Positions 25,131 to 37,500 of a stretch of DNA of 64,000 bases are shown piece after piece. Under the pieces are notes generated by a model that did no database searches, was not told the DNA's origin, and saw only the letters and a program-made list of their open reading frames with translations. How positions within the stretch are numbered: the first letter of the stretch is position 1; the number at the start of each line of letters is the position of its first letter. The translations under genes and the position numbers were made by a program. The DNA lies in the NCBI GenBank assembly GCA_008973525.1, contig WACJ01000046.1, positions 1,178,001 to 1,242,000 on the forward strand, written 5' to 3'. This stretch comes from Stenopsyche tienmushanensis (lineage: Eukaryota; Arthropoda; Insecta; Trichoptera; Stenopsychidae).

Positions 25131-26242
25131 GAGTATCACCACATTTTTTTAAAAATTGTGTTCATTTTGTTGTGTACGTCTCATAATTATATAATTAAAA
25201 AAATTATCGGCTTGATAATAATGTGAAATTGGTAACACTTGATCTGACAATTATTAATTTACAGTTTTATACATTTAATGGGAATTTTATTAAAATGAGT
25301 GTATGCGTACAAAATTATATAAATGTAATTACAAATGTGGGATGGATTTTCACGATATTTTTTAAGCCTGTTACACTTTGTTTTAACCCACTTCTACCCT
25401 CTTCACATTTGACGTCCGTGTGATATATTTTCTTCAAAGTGGCATACAAATCATGTTGACAAAAATATTTCGATCGTTCAAACATAGATTCTGTTTAATA
25501 TTGACTCTATTGAGTGGGGTAAAATATCATTGGTTGGGGTAGGGAGTGAAAAACACCCTAGCAAACTATGAAAGACGCTGCGCCGCGATTACGAGATATT
25601 TCCCCAAGATCCATTACTCAACCGCGACAAGATACAAATCTTCTATTTTTGGCTTCTTTGCGATCATTCGCCGCATGTGTCCCATGTCAATATGAGTTCC
25701 AGAATACGCGATCGCAAGTTTTGAATTTACCACGGCGGATGGCTATGTCGGATGTGGAACGAAGAAAGATGAACGACCGCAAGCAGCAGCAAATGGGGGA
25801 AGGAAACAATAATGGATTGAACCACGCTTAGACCCTGCTATCATAATGGTGTCCCTTTATCATCAGTAATGGCATGCGATCCTGTACACATTACACTTAC
25901 TGTCACTTAGCAACTGCCGGGAATTACGACGATGATTTACCGGCTAAGTGAAACTTCAACGAGACACGACATTCAAATTATTCCGTCTAATAACCGGTGA
26001 CGAACCCACTTTTTGTGACATTAAACCGAGACCCGGCTCCAATTTGCGATAATGGTTTGCCACATTTGATCTATAACTATGGCTGAACTTTATTGGTTGA
26101 CACGACATCTATCATTCGTGGCTCATTTTTAATAAAAGTCGGTTCAAATATAACGTTATCCAATACAGGTGGTGTGCACCACATGTGGCGAGACAGTCAT
26201 TTATATGTGGTGAGCTTATAAACTTTCTGGTGCGGTCTAGCA
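25131..26242. other. Noncoding stretch with a GC-richer patch
   Basis: The 25560-26240 part is notably GC-richer and CpG-containing. It holds an ATG-started 87-codon frame (25568-25831, +) whose C-terminal half is basic and polar (DVERRKMNDRKQQQ). I do not recognise the protein and see no clear splice sites. A conserved noncoding or promoter-proximal element is an equally good reading. Confidence 0.3.
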
Positions 26243-26290
26243 CAGAGGTGGTCAAACTTTATAAGCTTGGGAGATAAATTCTAGTTTTAA
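26243..26290 (+). mobile_element. hAT-like terminal fragment
   Basis: CAGAGGTGGTCAAACTTTAT followed by GGGAG closely resembles the terminus of a widespread hAT group (CAGAGGTGGGCAAACT-type). I did not find the opposite end or an 8-bp duplication, so this is a truncated end at most. Confidence 0.4.
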
Positions 26291-26861
26291 ATTGGCAAAA
26301 CCTCAACACAATTATTTTGAAACATTCTATTTAAAAAGCGTGTGGCGAAAAAAATATCTAATTCAGTTAGATGACAAATTTCATGACTTTTTCATTGAAA
26401 TATTCAAAAATTAAATATCTTCTTCTTAGGATTCCATTATCGGATTATCGGATGAAAATGTTGCATGACAAATGCAATGGTACTCAATGCTAATTTTAGT
26501 CATCAGTAAAACAAATGGCTGGTGGCATGAGTAAAAACATATCACTTAAATTTAAAACCTATATAAGAAAGAAGAAAGCATATCTTTGTGATATTTATAT
26601 TAAATTAAAAAATGAAAGAAATTTTTCGCTTCCACGAAACATTCTAAGTATGCTGAAAAAGAGAAAAATATTTCTTTGGGACGTGATCCATTGGAAAATG
26701 CTCCACAAAAATGTATTTCTATATTTCATATATAAATATGTCGGATAATTTTGACTTTGATGTCATGAAATCCTGGTAGGCTAGAAAATCGAGGAAATTT
26801 ATAACGGCATTTATTTGTTTTTAAATATGTTAATTTTGATTGACTAAAATTTTCTTTGATT
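26291..26861. other. AT-rich noncoding stretch
   Basis: It contains a 77-codon lysine-rich frame (26515-26748) without a domain and nothing else of note. Confidence 0.4.
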
Positions 26862-26919
26862 TCAATATTTCTAAATCACACACTTTTTTTCTAAAAAGTG
26901 TGTGATTTAGAAATATTGA
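26862..26919. repeat. Perfect 27-bp hairpin with 4-nt loop
   Basis: The arm at 26862-26888 (it contains CTAAATCACACAC) is the exact reverse complement of 26893-26919, with loop TTCT. There is no mismatch over 27 bp. Just after it, GATAGAAATATTGAT partly repeats the arm tip. Confidence 0.9.
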
Positions 26920-28932
26920 TAGAAATATTGATCAATGATTATTGACTAATTACAATAAGAGTCCAAATTAGTTTACACAATATTATAACTTGTCTAACCA
27001 ACGTCGAGCAACAGTAAATTTATTAAAACATCATTTTGTAAAACATATAAAAACAATGTTATTAATGAAAAAATATTACACCACACAATACTCCTTAATT
27101 TAAAAAAAATTTTGGAAATGTTTTTAAAAAATGCGCATATTTTTTTAAAACAATAGTTAAGGCTTTTTTGATAATTTAACGAGTTTGAAAAAATTAAAAA
27201 CGATAGAAATGGCAATTTATTTTATATCAATTTAGTAAATTTTCATACCTTTAACATACGATTTTTTGTTTAAACTCGAGCAAATTCTAATATAATAATC
27301 ATCATCCAATTTTTGGATTGTTTGAATATAACCGTAGATATATAATCTACTATGAATTCCAGAAAACAGGCAAAGATTTTTGCCGCAAGCAAAATGGGCT
27401 TGGAATTCTTCAGCGGTCGTTTTATTTCCATAGCTTTACCAAATTTCTTATTTAATTAAATTGTAATAATCAAACATTTTATCAATGTTGTGTTGTAACT
27501 TCAATAAAAAAATACATGAACATTCTATCATGTAAAGAGAAATATTACATATCATTAATTTAATCATTGTATGCTTTTTAAAATGTTATAGTTTTAGATT
27601 TTAGTTGATGGGAATTATTTAAAAATAAACCTATTAAAAAGAAATTTATTAGATATCCGTTGATTTTTCGTAGGTTTAAGAAAATTATATTTATGTAAAT
27701 CATGTAAATTTGGTAGCTTTAATCATATTAAAGGTTATATTGACATTTATTTCTTGAAAATGTTAAACGCCTCTTAATAGTAGTCCCTAGTCATATTCTC
27801 ATACATCAGCTGGCAATATCACGTAATTAAACCGCCGTCCTGCAAACGTTCCATTAAGACTTATTGACATAAATTTTACAGGATCCTGCCAACCGTGTAT
27901 AAGCATCAAATTCCTTAATGTTAAGACGCTGACACATGAAAGATCAAAAGCATGTCTGTTATCTAAGCCTAACACTTCTTGATTCGCGGTTTTCAGCGAA
28001 CTTTCTCCAAATAGCTGCGGTCTTAGTGCGCACTAACCCAATTCAAATCCCCACATCAAAAGCGCTAGAACATTTAGATGTGGATTTAAATCAACAGCAC
28101 TTATTCATTTTGACAGAATATTATTTTCTAGGGCCTTAAGCGACTAATAATATACGGTTCAATTTGGATGCTTGCGCGATGGGCGCTACGGGGTTGTTAA
28201 TACCCCGTTTAGTTGCGGCGCGAAAATTACGCAAATAAACTAAGGAGATGCCAACAAAAGGAGAATTTAACAATAAAGCCAAGTTCGGAGATATCCCGCT
28301 TGTAAATTATCAGGGTCTGAGACAACAAGTGTCCCTTAATGGTGTATTTTGGTCGTACAGAAATAGAAGCCTTCACTTTACAATGAAAGCCTCCGAGTAA
28401 CCGAATTAAGGCAATGAAAAAACAGCAATCAGCGAACGACTTGTTCGCTGCAAGAGTGGAATCGGAGAAGAAATCTAATTAGAAGCAAGTGATTCAGAAA
28501 GGCAAAATATACAAATGGAATCTCAGAAAAAATAAATTTTGACCGTAAGATAACAATCGCTTTTATCATAGAATCAGATTTAATAAATTCTAGTTGATGT
28601 AAAATAAACACCTTTAAATTAAATATTTTTAAAGAAAGAAGCCTAACGCTATATCAAAACTTAATTTTGAATCCATTACCAAATGTTGGGTGTCTAACCC
28701 TTTTTTTATAAAAGGATTTTTTATGCAATTTTAAATGATTTGTTAATTATTTTTTGCAAATCAACAACTTTTTTAGTTTAATTTAATATATCCAAAATAT
28801 CAGTATAAGTCTGCGTAGAGTTAAAGCTAAAATTTAAAAATATTAAGAGTGTTAGTATTCTTTACTTTTATCCTAGATTTTAAAGGATAGGTCTCAAATC
28901 GTATAAGGCTATAAGCGCCATCAAAATCAAAG
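26920..28932. other. Noncoding stretch
   Basis: No supported gene. A GC-richer pocket lies near 27930-28400, with a 67-codon frame that I do not recognise. An 8-bp inverted pair, CAGCGAAC and GTTCGCTG, lies near 28433. Confidence 0.4.
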
Positions 28933-28998
28933 TAAAAAAAACATTTCTTATTGATCTTCTTGATCCAGGTTTAGTGCGATTTCCTGGATCGAAAAGCA
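28933..28998 (-). repeat. Dispersed repeat, copy C
   Basis: On the minus strand ATCCAGGAAATCGCACTAAA and CCTGGATCAAGAAGATCAAT, then AGAAATGTT, match copy B at 41769-41865 (ATCCAGGAAATCAGGGTTAA, CCTGGATCGAGACGATCGAC, AGAAATGTT). Confidence 0.55.
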
Positions 28999-29128
28999 TT
29001 GAGATCATCAACAAAGGCAAATTTTTTATAATAACAATCAAAATGTTACTTAAAATTCTCTCCAATCGAAAAAAAATCTTATGCTAATAATCCTATCTCA
29101 ATTTTGGCTCAAGTGGAAGGTAAAAAGG

Positions 29129-29215
29129 CCGCATGAAAATTCCTTTTCCTAAAAAAGCCTCCTATGAAGATCCCTTACATCTAATAAGAGATATTGCACA
29201 TTAAAAAACGAAGAA
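29129..29215 (+). repeat. SINE body fragment (family A)
   Basis: CATGAAAATTCCTTTTCCTA, CTATGAAGATC and AAGAGATATTGCACATT match the body following the tRNA-like head at 38836-38965 (TGAAAAATCCTTTTCCTA, CTATGGAGATC, TTAGATTATGGCATATT). The head is not recognisable here. Confidence 0.5.
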
Positions 29216-31365
29216 ATTTATTAAGAAAAATCAAAAACCTTTGTTCAGTTGTAACTATGTAATACGTATATATTTTATTTCATTTGGTAATAAACTCGTA
29301 TAAATTATTACAATAAAATGAATGTTAGAATATATATTTTGTAGAGTGCAATTTCAGTTAATAAATCCCGAAGGATTGCTATGAATACCATAAAATGTAT
29401 GTAGATTTGCTCTCAAAGAATAATCAAGCGGTCTCCAAAGAAATGGCATCTGGCGTATCTCTTTCATGGTTTTGCCTATGATATTTTATTAGCCTATATA
29501 AATCATAAAACTTTGAATACTTTTGATCTTTTTCATGATGTAACATAAATTATGGGCAGAAAAAAAAATCATCAATGAACAGAAAAATGTATGGTTTGGA
29601 TTTAAATAAATGGCAAGTTAGCAAGCTTCATAAATTTAGTAAAATTTGAATTTAAAATTTTGGCTTTAAAATTAGAAAAGATATTTAACCTCGTGTAAAA
29701 TAAATAAATTTATAAAATGAGGTATTTTTAAGTATTCTTTCTATTCAGGCACATGCTATTTTATAACATTTTTGAAGGTATTCAATTAATCACCGTTTTA
29801 TTTATTACATTGCGTGTTATGTTTTAGAAAATTGCGTGCTTCACGATATTCCTTAAAAAATATCTTTATATTCATCTGATGATAAAATGCACTTTTAAGA
29901 TTTATCTAAAACTATAACGGCATGTATTTTGAAAGAAATAATCGTAGTAGTGGACATTTAAAATGTGGCAATTAATATCCATGATATATTCAATTCAAGA
30001 TGTGTTTTTATAAATTAGCGTCGATGAGTTTTTATTTTACTTCCAGTTTTTCGACATCAGCTTTGAACATTTTTAAGGTGATCCTCAATTAAGCTAAATG
30101 AAGTCGAAAAACGAAATTAAATGTGAAGGCACAAAATTTCAGAGTTTATTTAAATATTAAACGACATCAGCTGTACATTAAAGGAAAATCAGAAGAAGCC
30201 GGTCCTGTTCCTATTATCTAATTTTACGTTTGCATGAGTAGCGTGCCTCGCAGTTAATTATCTTGAATATTCTCGTCGGACAAATTTATATTTTACTTCG
30301 TCAAATCTTCAAAAGCGAGATACATCCTGGAGGGGCTGGAGAGGCTAAATTATGGGCGCCATTTAAAAATAAAAATCTACGCCAAAATCAGTTTGTCTGT
30401 CACGTCCGTGCCATAAAACATCAACGACTAAAGTGACAATATGTATTGAATTCCTAAATAGGCCAGATTCCCGCCGTAAAACAATATTACGTGCAATGAA
30501 AACATGAACCTGGATTATATCAGTCATCGATGGGCCAAACCCATAAAGTGTATGGCCCATCAAATTTATTTGAAATTTTATATTTTTTAATGATTTGACC
30601 CGTACATGCCGAAAAAGGATCGATTTAAGCGAAGTGAAGTACCTGAGTTTTTATGAAATACGAGAACTTTATATCAAATCGATTATAATGTATAGAACAG
30701 ATTAAGTTGACATCTTAATGAAAATCTTTATTTTGTATCAGTGTAATTTTGTTCCTAAATTGAAAAATATTTTAAGAACATACGTTGAGGAAATGTTAAA
30801 TTAAACCATATGTGGGAGCCGTTGTGTGACACCATAGTTTACATGCCACGGAAGCGGAATTGCCACAAGGTGGGTTGGTGTCTGAGAGTTAATTAGAAAT
30901 CAAATATTGTGCATCAGTGCTTCCCAATCATCGTTTAAAAATTCTGAAATTAAATTATTTAATGTTTACATCCAATTATAGCACTAAACAAATTCTGCTT
31001 ATGTTTAGTATTATGATGCTACATGAGAATGATATCAACTCCTGCCAAGTAATAAGACATTTAATAACCATAAATCAATCTTAAAATACTTACAGAAAAA
31101 AATCAAAATTAATAATTGATTCTCTTAGTCTCATGGGGCACATTTAATTTGATTTTGAAATCATGAGCCGGGAATCATGATTTGAATAGGTCTTTAATTT
31201 TTCATATCCACTCGCTGTTCAAAATTATCAACAGTCGTCTTCCTTAATCAAGCTCGGTTGTTTTTTTATTTAATAATCTGTTTGAATATCTTAAGCTTGT
31301 TTTCAATTTAGAAGAAAATTTTAAGACGTAATCTTTTAATGTGAACTAGGGAGTCAGGTCAGGTA
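29216..31365. other. AT-rich noncoding stretch
   Basis: There is no gene. A 9-bp inverted pair, GATGGGCCA and TGGCCCATC, lies at about 30527-30560. TTTTTCGAC and GTCGAAAAA occur about 50 bp apart near 30045-30107. Confidence 0.4.
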
Positions 31366-31570
31366 GGAGCGCTTGAAGTTGAGCAACCTTTCTTTCATAG
31401 TACATTTATTTAAATCTTTTGTATCTTTAGTTTTATTATAGGAGATGTTCCTAAAAATATTTTAAGCAAAATTATTGAGTTATTTCACTCATATATCTCT
31501 AACTGTAGGTATGCAAAATTAAAGTTGCTCGAAGTCAGCCTTAAGTTGCTCGATGTCAAGTTTAGCTCGA
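31366..31570. repeat. TTGCTCGA subrepeats with an inverted partner
   Basis: AAGTTGCTCGAAGTCAGCCT and AAGTTGCTCGATGTCAAG are tandem variants at about 31522-31562. GCGCTTGAAGTTGAGCAAC at 31370-31388 is a near reverse complement of the unit. They flank the start of the transposase fossil and may be its 5-prime terminal structure. Confidence 0.35.
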
Positions 31571-31574
31571 TAGT

Positions 31575-32180
31575 TTGTCATGTGTGATTAAATTTTCTAA
31601 GCAAAAATGTCAAAATATCTTAATAAAGGAACAAAAGGTTGAGAAATTCGAGGAATTTAAAAAAAGACATTATCATGGGTACCCGCCTGGAGTCAAAAGC
31701 TGGTGCAAATGGCAGAAAACCATTGCTTTAAAAAAGCTTGAAGATCTGACTCCATTTATTGGGCAAGAAATAAAACAGCATCTCTTACCAATTTATAAAA
31801 ATTTGTCCAGGGATGAAATACTTCAGAGATGCTTGGGTGACCATACCCAAAATGCTAATGAATGTTTTGACTCGACGGTTTAGCGACTGGCTCCAAAGCA
31901 CCTGCATTTTGGTGTAAAAATAATTGAAATATCAACATACATTACTACTGGGATATTTAATAACAACTACAGCTTCATTTTGAAGATGATGAATACAATT
32001 AATATAATTATTGGCACCTACTGTAAAGTTTTTGCTGAAAATACCGATGAAGCACAGGTAGCGAGGTAGAATCATAAGAGTCATTCTGAGATAAAAGCAG
32101 CTCGTATAGCCCGAAAACAACAGTTAGTCGAAGATAATCAACTTTTTGAAAAAGCTGAAGCTGAATTTGGCGAATTTTAA
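31575..32180 (+). pseudogene. Kolobok/Mutator-like transposase fossil, copy 1
   Basis: A single reading frame of 202 codons contains the C-terminal part of an arthropod transposase related to the Pfam Mutator-like transposase domain and Kolobok elements. Visible in order are SWCKWQKTIAL (residue 36 on), IKQHLLPIYKNLSRDEILQR, the signature CLGDHTQNANECFDSTV, then after a TAG stop RLAPKHLHFGVKIIEI, IFNNNYSFIL, GTYCKVFAENTDEAQVA, a second TAG, and KAARIARKQQLVEDNQLFEKAE. The first stop sits where relatives have Trp, so it is a TGG to TAG change. There is no upstream ATG in frame and the N-terminal half is absent. The same family occurs at 46912-48513 and 55540-56433. The function is lost. Confidence 0.8.
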
Positions 32181-33697
32181 AATTATTAATTGCAATGAAG
32201 ATGAGAATAGAGGCTTACTAAATCAATACGTAGTTTATTGATATAATTCTTATTTAATGTTGATTGAATGTAAGAAAAAATGCTGGTGAGAATATTTGTC
32301 AAAATATGAATATCCTGTTTAAGATTGATGCTGGAAAAACTTGTTATATTGACTGTTGGTTATGAAATTTTTGATAGAATAATTTAGCTTGAAATACCTA
32401 CTTCAAGCTTTCAAGCTCCAACATGATTTCAGAAGAATAAAAAATTAATTTCGTAAATTATTCCTTCATATTTAATAATCTGAAATTTAGAGAAAGGACC
32501 AAATCCGGTAAATTATTTCATTAAAACATAAAGGCGAAAAGTTTACAATAAATTACTCGCTTTACGAGCATTCGGCCATATAACGAAGGTATTGTTCAGT
32601 AACCCTAACAAAATTACATTTTCAAATTCTATCGAAAAAAAACTTTTTTCGGATGAAGGTATTTTTCCGTGAATTCACATACATAGCTACTCTTTTCGCT
32701 TAAAAATCGAATTTTCATTCATACAAAATTAACGCACCCGCCAGAGAGTTTCAAGCTACTTCTGAAGGAAAATACAGCTTAATAAACAGTGAAAAAATAT
32801 ATTTATTAAAAATACTAGCAATTTTTGAAGATCCTTTTTTCTTCTTTTTGTATATTCAAATCTGAATAAACCTGTTTATTTTATACATACCTGTTTATAT
32901 TAATTCATAGCTAATGATGCGCTAATATTTCAACTTAAATTCATTAAGATAAATCTACTATAAACGAAGGCAGCGACTATGATAATAATCAAGACTCTAG
33001 AGGATCATATAAAAGAGCTTAAAAATGATTTAATTCAAAAGTTGATGCATCCTCAGAAAAAACAAAAAGAGTTCGACTCCCATGGTTTTCAGCAAAACTT
33101 TTTTATAGGGTGGCAAAGAAGAGTGGGCAGGGCGGTACGGCAACAAGGAAACCGTTTCATTTGAAAGCTTTAGTATGATAATAATTTACTGCGCGATGAA
33201 TTATGAAACTTGAGCTTAGCAGTGGTTTCAAAAACCAAGTCCTGCCACCCACCCTCACATTATGGGATCGTGATTCATGCGCCATTCTTATAAAAAGGCT
33301 GTTGCGGTCGTTAAGTTTCCCCGCAAGGCCCCTTGTTAAGTAAGAAAACGCGAGGCGGAAAATGTCTCACTGAAATGAATTACAACTTTCAACTCCAACA
33401 CAACCACATATCCTAAATTTTCAGAAGTATAAATAAATAAAATATTTATAATAATTTTAAAAAATACGCGCACCCTAGCGACATTCGCATTTAGATCAAT
33501 TTACTTTTTTATGGTTTGCAACTTGGATAAATTATAGGATGCGGTGAATTTCAAACATTTTCGTTTCATTCATTTCTATAAAATAAATCCAAATTAAAAT
33601 ATGATTAAAATAAATTACACAAACATAGGTGAAAAATCAAAATTGATCCTTATTTAAAATCTTATCAAACAGCTTGCTTACAATTTATACATTTTAC
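32181..33697. other. AT-rich noncoding stretch
   Basis: No gene is supported. A CTTCAAGCTTTCAAGCTCC block near 32400 weakly mirrors the GGAGCGCTTGAAG block at 31366 and could be the far end of the transposon whose transposase lies at 31575-32180. The evidence is thin. Confidence 0.35.
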
Positions 33698-33711
33698 TGT
33701 CTATGTGTGCA
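33698..33711. repeat. 14-bp target-site duplication, left
   Basis: TGTCTATGTGTGCA, identical to 34274-34287. Confidence 0.75.
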
Positions 33712-34273
33712 CCGGGTGGGTGTTAGACTCCGATTAGTGTGGAACAGCCGATTACAGTAGTTGGTGGAGACTGTGTTAAAGGCTCACCACTATCCTCAAC
33801 ATCTTGGGCATACGGTTTTTAGCTGTTTGAACGGTGACTCGTCTCCATGGCTAGGTACTAAGAATGACCGAACCGATATGAATACCATGGGGAAGTGGTA
33901 GCTCCTGCAGTTTATCATTTGTTGCAGCCCCCTTCAACTGAGGTTGGACTCGTGGTGGTAGTGAACCAGCGGCAGTGTTCCCTTGAAGCTTAGCTTAACC
34001 TTTGTCTTTCCTCCTCCATCGCACCTTCGGGTGCACATGGCCTGAAGCTAGTCTTTTTCGCGGAAATCTTGCCTCTTCTGTAGGGCGCGGAGCAAAAGGG
34101 GGGGGGGGCACCTAGATGGTCTGCGCGTAGCATTTCTTGTAGGGCTAAAGGATAAGTGGAAGACACTTTTTGTGTGGCTATTTCGGGGTAACCTGAAACA
34201 GACCATACTAGGATATGGGATCGCACATTTATGATCTCCCAATGCCAGTTAGTCGCTGTCTGTCGTCTGTACA
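33712..34273. mobile_element. GC-rich 562-bp insert between 14-bp direct repeats
   Basis: TGTCTATGTGTGCA occurs at 33698-33711 and again at 34274-34287, exactly bounding a segment much richer in G+C than anything nearby. The 14-bp duplication suggests target-primed reverse transcription, that is, a 5-prime-truncated LINE or a SINE-like retroposon. A DNA transposon is less likely because no inverted termini are visible. There is no clear A-tail on either strand. The frames on the minus strand (34274-33990) do not match a domain I can name. A G11 run lies at 34098-34108. Confidence 0.65.
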
Positions 34274-34287
34274 TGTCTATGTGTGCA
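34274..34287. repeat. 14-bp target-site duplication, right
   Basis: TGTCTATGTGTGCA, identical to 33698-33711. Confidence 0.75.
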
Positions 34288-34320
34288 ATTGTTTGACATA
34301 TGAAAATTTATTATATAGAT

Positions 34321-34570
34321 CAGCGGTTATTAAACTTATGTAGTCCGTGACCTCCTCATGAACAATTTTTTTTCGTGGACCCCTTCTCAACATTTTAAGT
34401 CATCCTTGCGACATTAATTTTTCAACCTAACAAACATTTCTTGGTAAAATATTAGTCAAAATGCATCTTCTTATAATGTTTTCTGTAAATAATTCGAAGA
34501 AAATATCTAGTTCGAGTATTGATAAATATAATGATGATGGCTTTGCGGATCCCCAGTTTAAGAACCGTTG
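34321..34570. mobile_element. hAT-type MITE, copy 2 (250 bp)
   Basis: The element begins CAGCGGTTATTAAACTTATG and ends AGTTTAAGAACCGTTG. Its termini are imperfect inverted repeats of the common hAT type CAGCGGTTCTCAAACTT. The flanking 8-mers ATATAGAT (34313-34320) and ATAATGAT (34571-34578) agree at six of eight positions, consistent with an aged 8-bp duplication. The interior (CCGTGACCTCC, TTTTTTTTCGTGGACCCC, TTAATTTTTCA) is shared with the copy at 437-630. It is noncoding. Confidence 0.75.
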
Positions 34571-37500
34571 ATAATGATTATAAAATCTGTGCACATTATA
34601 GTGGCAATTTTATTCAATGTTATTCTATTTGTTACTGAACGTAGTCAGTTTATTTTAAATTACAGTATATTGGCTTATATTAAATTATCTTCATACATTA
34701 GCATGGATTTAATCACTATCGGATGTGAAGTTCAATTATGTGGTTTTCATAAATCTATGGCGTAGTTAAGGTTAATTCCCTATGATCAATTTATTGGCCA
34801 ACGTTTTAAAATATTCACGAGCAAGAGATGAGATTATGACTTAGTAGATTAAAACAACATTAAATTCAATATTTATAATCATTTTACAGATAATATAATT
34901 TGCTTCTTTCTTAAATATAAAATTTAAATGATATAGTAATTGGTATTAATATTTCCTTCAATCACTATATTCATTCCAAATTATAGGTTATTGTGTAGCC
35001 TAAGGTTTAAAAAGAAAATAATAATTTCAAAATTCATACGTAGTAATTCATATATACTTTGTTGATTTTTTTTTTATAATAAAAAATACATCAACTTTGC
35101 CTTTTGACGATGATTGTGATGATGATATTTTAATGCTTATCAATTTCCAAACTGATAATATTTCAGATCGAGTTCGAATTTTAAGACACATTCAAAAATG
35201 TTCTAATTTATTGTAAAGTTGCGCAATAAATGCTCTTTTAAGGAGCTTTCTATATTTCAATTACAGAAAAAGGGTCATTTATTTCTTAAGATTCGTTATA
35301 AATTTCTGAATCTGCGACGAAATATAAAATTATACCAATTATACCAAAATCTACTGCGAATAGCTTTCTTTTTCGCTTCATTCATACAATATTTACATCG
35401 AAAAAAATTCGATTAGACTAATGGCATTTATTGAAGCTGCTTTCTTTGAGATCATTGTAATCATTTTTTCATATATTTTTATAGAATTTATGTCTTTAAA
35501 AATAAGATTACTAGCTAAATTTCTTGTCGGTTTGAACCCAAGATGATTGAATTACTAATCCAAGTATTGAATTACAGAGATATGTATAATTTATGTCAAA
35601 TGACATATGCTAAAAGTATTGAATTTAAATAAATATAAACGTATAAATTAATAGAGGTTGAGGCAATGATTGAAAGATTTAACAAATGGTATTAATTTAA
35701 TTAATTCGATGCCTTAGTGCAAACGACGTGTTAATTGAAGTCGCTGTAATAAATTGCCAAATGAAAAAATGTGGCCTCTTAAGTTTAGCCTTTCTGACCA
35801 AAATTCATCTTGACACATTAATTTAAATCCACAATGAATACCAGTCTTTGAGAAAGTATTCAAATTGGCAGAAGAAAAAAGTAATTTGAGATAAAAAGAG
35901 CTTTTAAAGCTCGGCAAAAAAGTGAAGGTTAGCCGCAGCAAAAAACGGACACATCAAACAGAATCGCTACTTCAGGCAGCGTTAAGCTCACGTTACTAAT
36001 TAAAAATACAACTCTCAGTCGGAATTTCCCCCAAAAAAAGGAGCTTTTAATTGATAAACCGATTTCCGCTTTGGAGCATAATTCAAATTCGCCAGCAAAC
36101 AGGACGAGACATAATTCGATAAAAATCTTTTGAATAGCGCTTATTCCGTTCCGAAATTGCAAATTAAACATAGTCGGACGGGCGGTACAAGCCACTTTGT
36201 GAAACCTCCACTTAACGCCATTGTGTATGATACCGAGATGAAAGCTATCGGTACCCCCATGAATGTTGAAATTAAAAAAATGTCACAAACGGACGAGTCG
36301 TGTTGCTATAAAAAGGAATAAAAACTACGAAAAGCTGGTAACGAACAGGGAAAAGCAAAGCGAAAAACGTTTCAGCGAGCGGGAAGCACTTTGAACGGGG
36401 CGGAAGTAGTGAGCGGCGAAGCCTTCGTCGATAATGATGCTCCATTAACGAGACAATCATGTAATGGCTGCTAGAGGGATAAGGATTCTTCTAAATCCAA
36501 CCGGAAGTCGACTCCAGTTTCGCAGTGGGAGCCTCTTCTATATTCACAGAAATTCCCCTACACTGTTAATGAATCATATTGTCGAAAAAGGCAACATTTC
36601 CAAATCAATCATTTAAGATCGTAACTACTACAAATCATACTAAATGAAACTCTAATAAGAGATAACAATACTTCATTAATGTTGCAAGATAGGTTTACGT
36701 TTACTCTATGCAAGACAGCTATTGAAATGTATCGATACATTGTCACTTTCGTTACATTAGTATTAAGGCAGCTAAACGAAGATATGCGGACCAAATCTAA
36801 CATTATAAATATATATATAAATCATTTTAATTATCAAAACATTGAAAAATAATCGGGTGTTCGATCACGTTAAGACATTTCAAAAAATAATACGAGCTAA
36901 TCAAGCAATTTTAAAATAATTTTGTTATGTAAATATATCTTGACGATAAGCATAGAATTAATATTATTAAAAATTAATAAAAATACTTTTTAAAACCAAC
37001 TAGACTCATTTGCTTCAAAGAGCTTGTTGGATTTGAGGAGAGTAATAATCACAGGATGAAGTATTTTACCTTCAGTAAAAGATAAATGTTAGCGAGCCTT
37101 CAAAATTGCTAATGGTTTTGTCAGAGAAGGGTTAATTAATATATTGATAGGACATTGATGAACCAATGATAGAACATGCTTTTGACGAAGAAGCACTAAT
37201 AGAAACGATAGGTAATATATAATATTATAAATAAAGATAAATTTCAAGTAAGATCACGTTAATGATCAAATCCAAAAATAAATTTATTCGAACAAAATCT
37301 TAAACAGATTAATATTTTTTTATACAGTGGTAAAAATATTGAAGCACTTTTTGCGAAAAAATCGAACTCTTTTCAATTACTAATACTTATTTATAAAATT
37401 CCAGGTATTTACTCCAAACCTCACGTAATACGATTGTAATTATTTGGGCAGAATATATTAAGCATAAGTATAAAAGTGAGAAATTGATATAACATTTCAT

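Noticed and set aside
25568..25831. 87-codon frame as a definite gene
   Set aside because: GC-richer but unrecognised, without clear splice or promoter evidence. Left as part of an unexplained patch.
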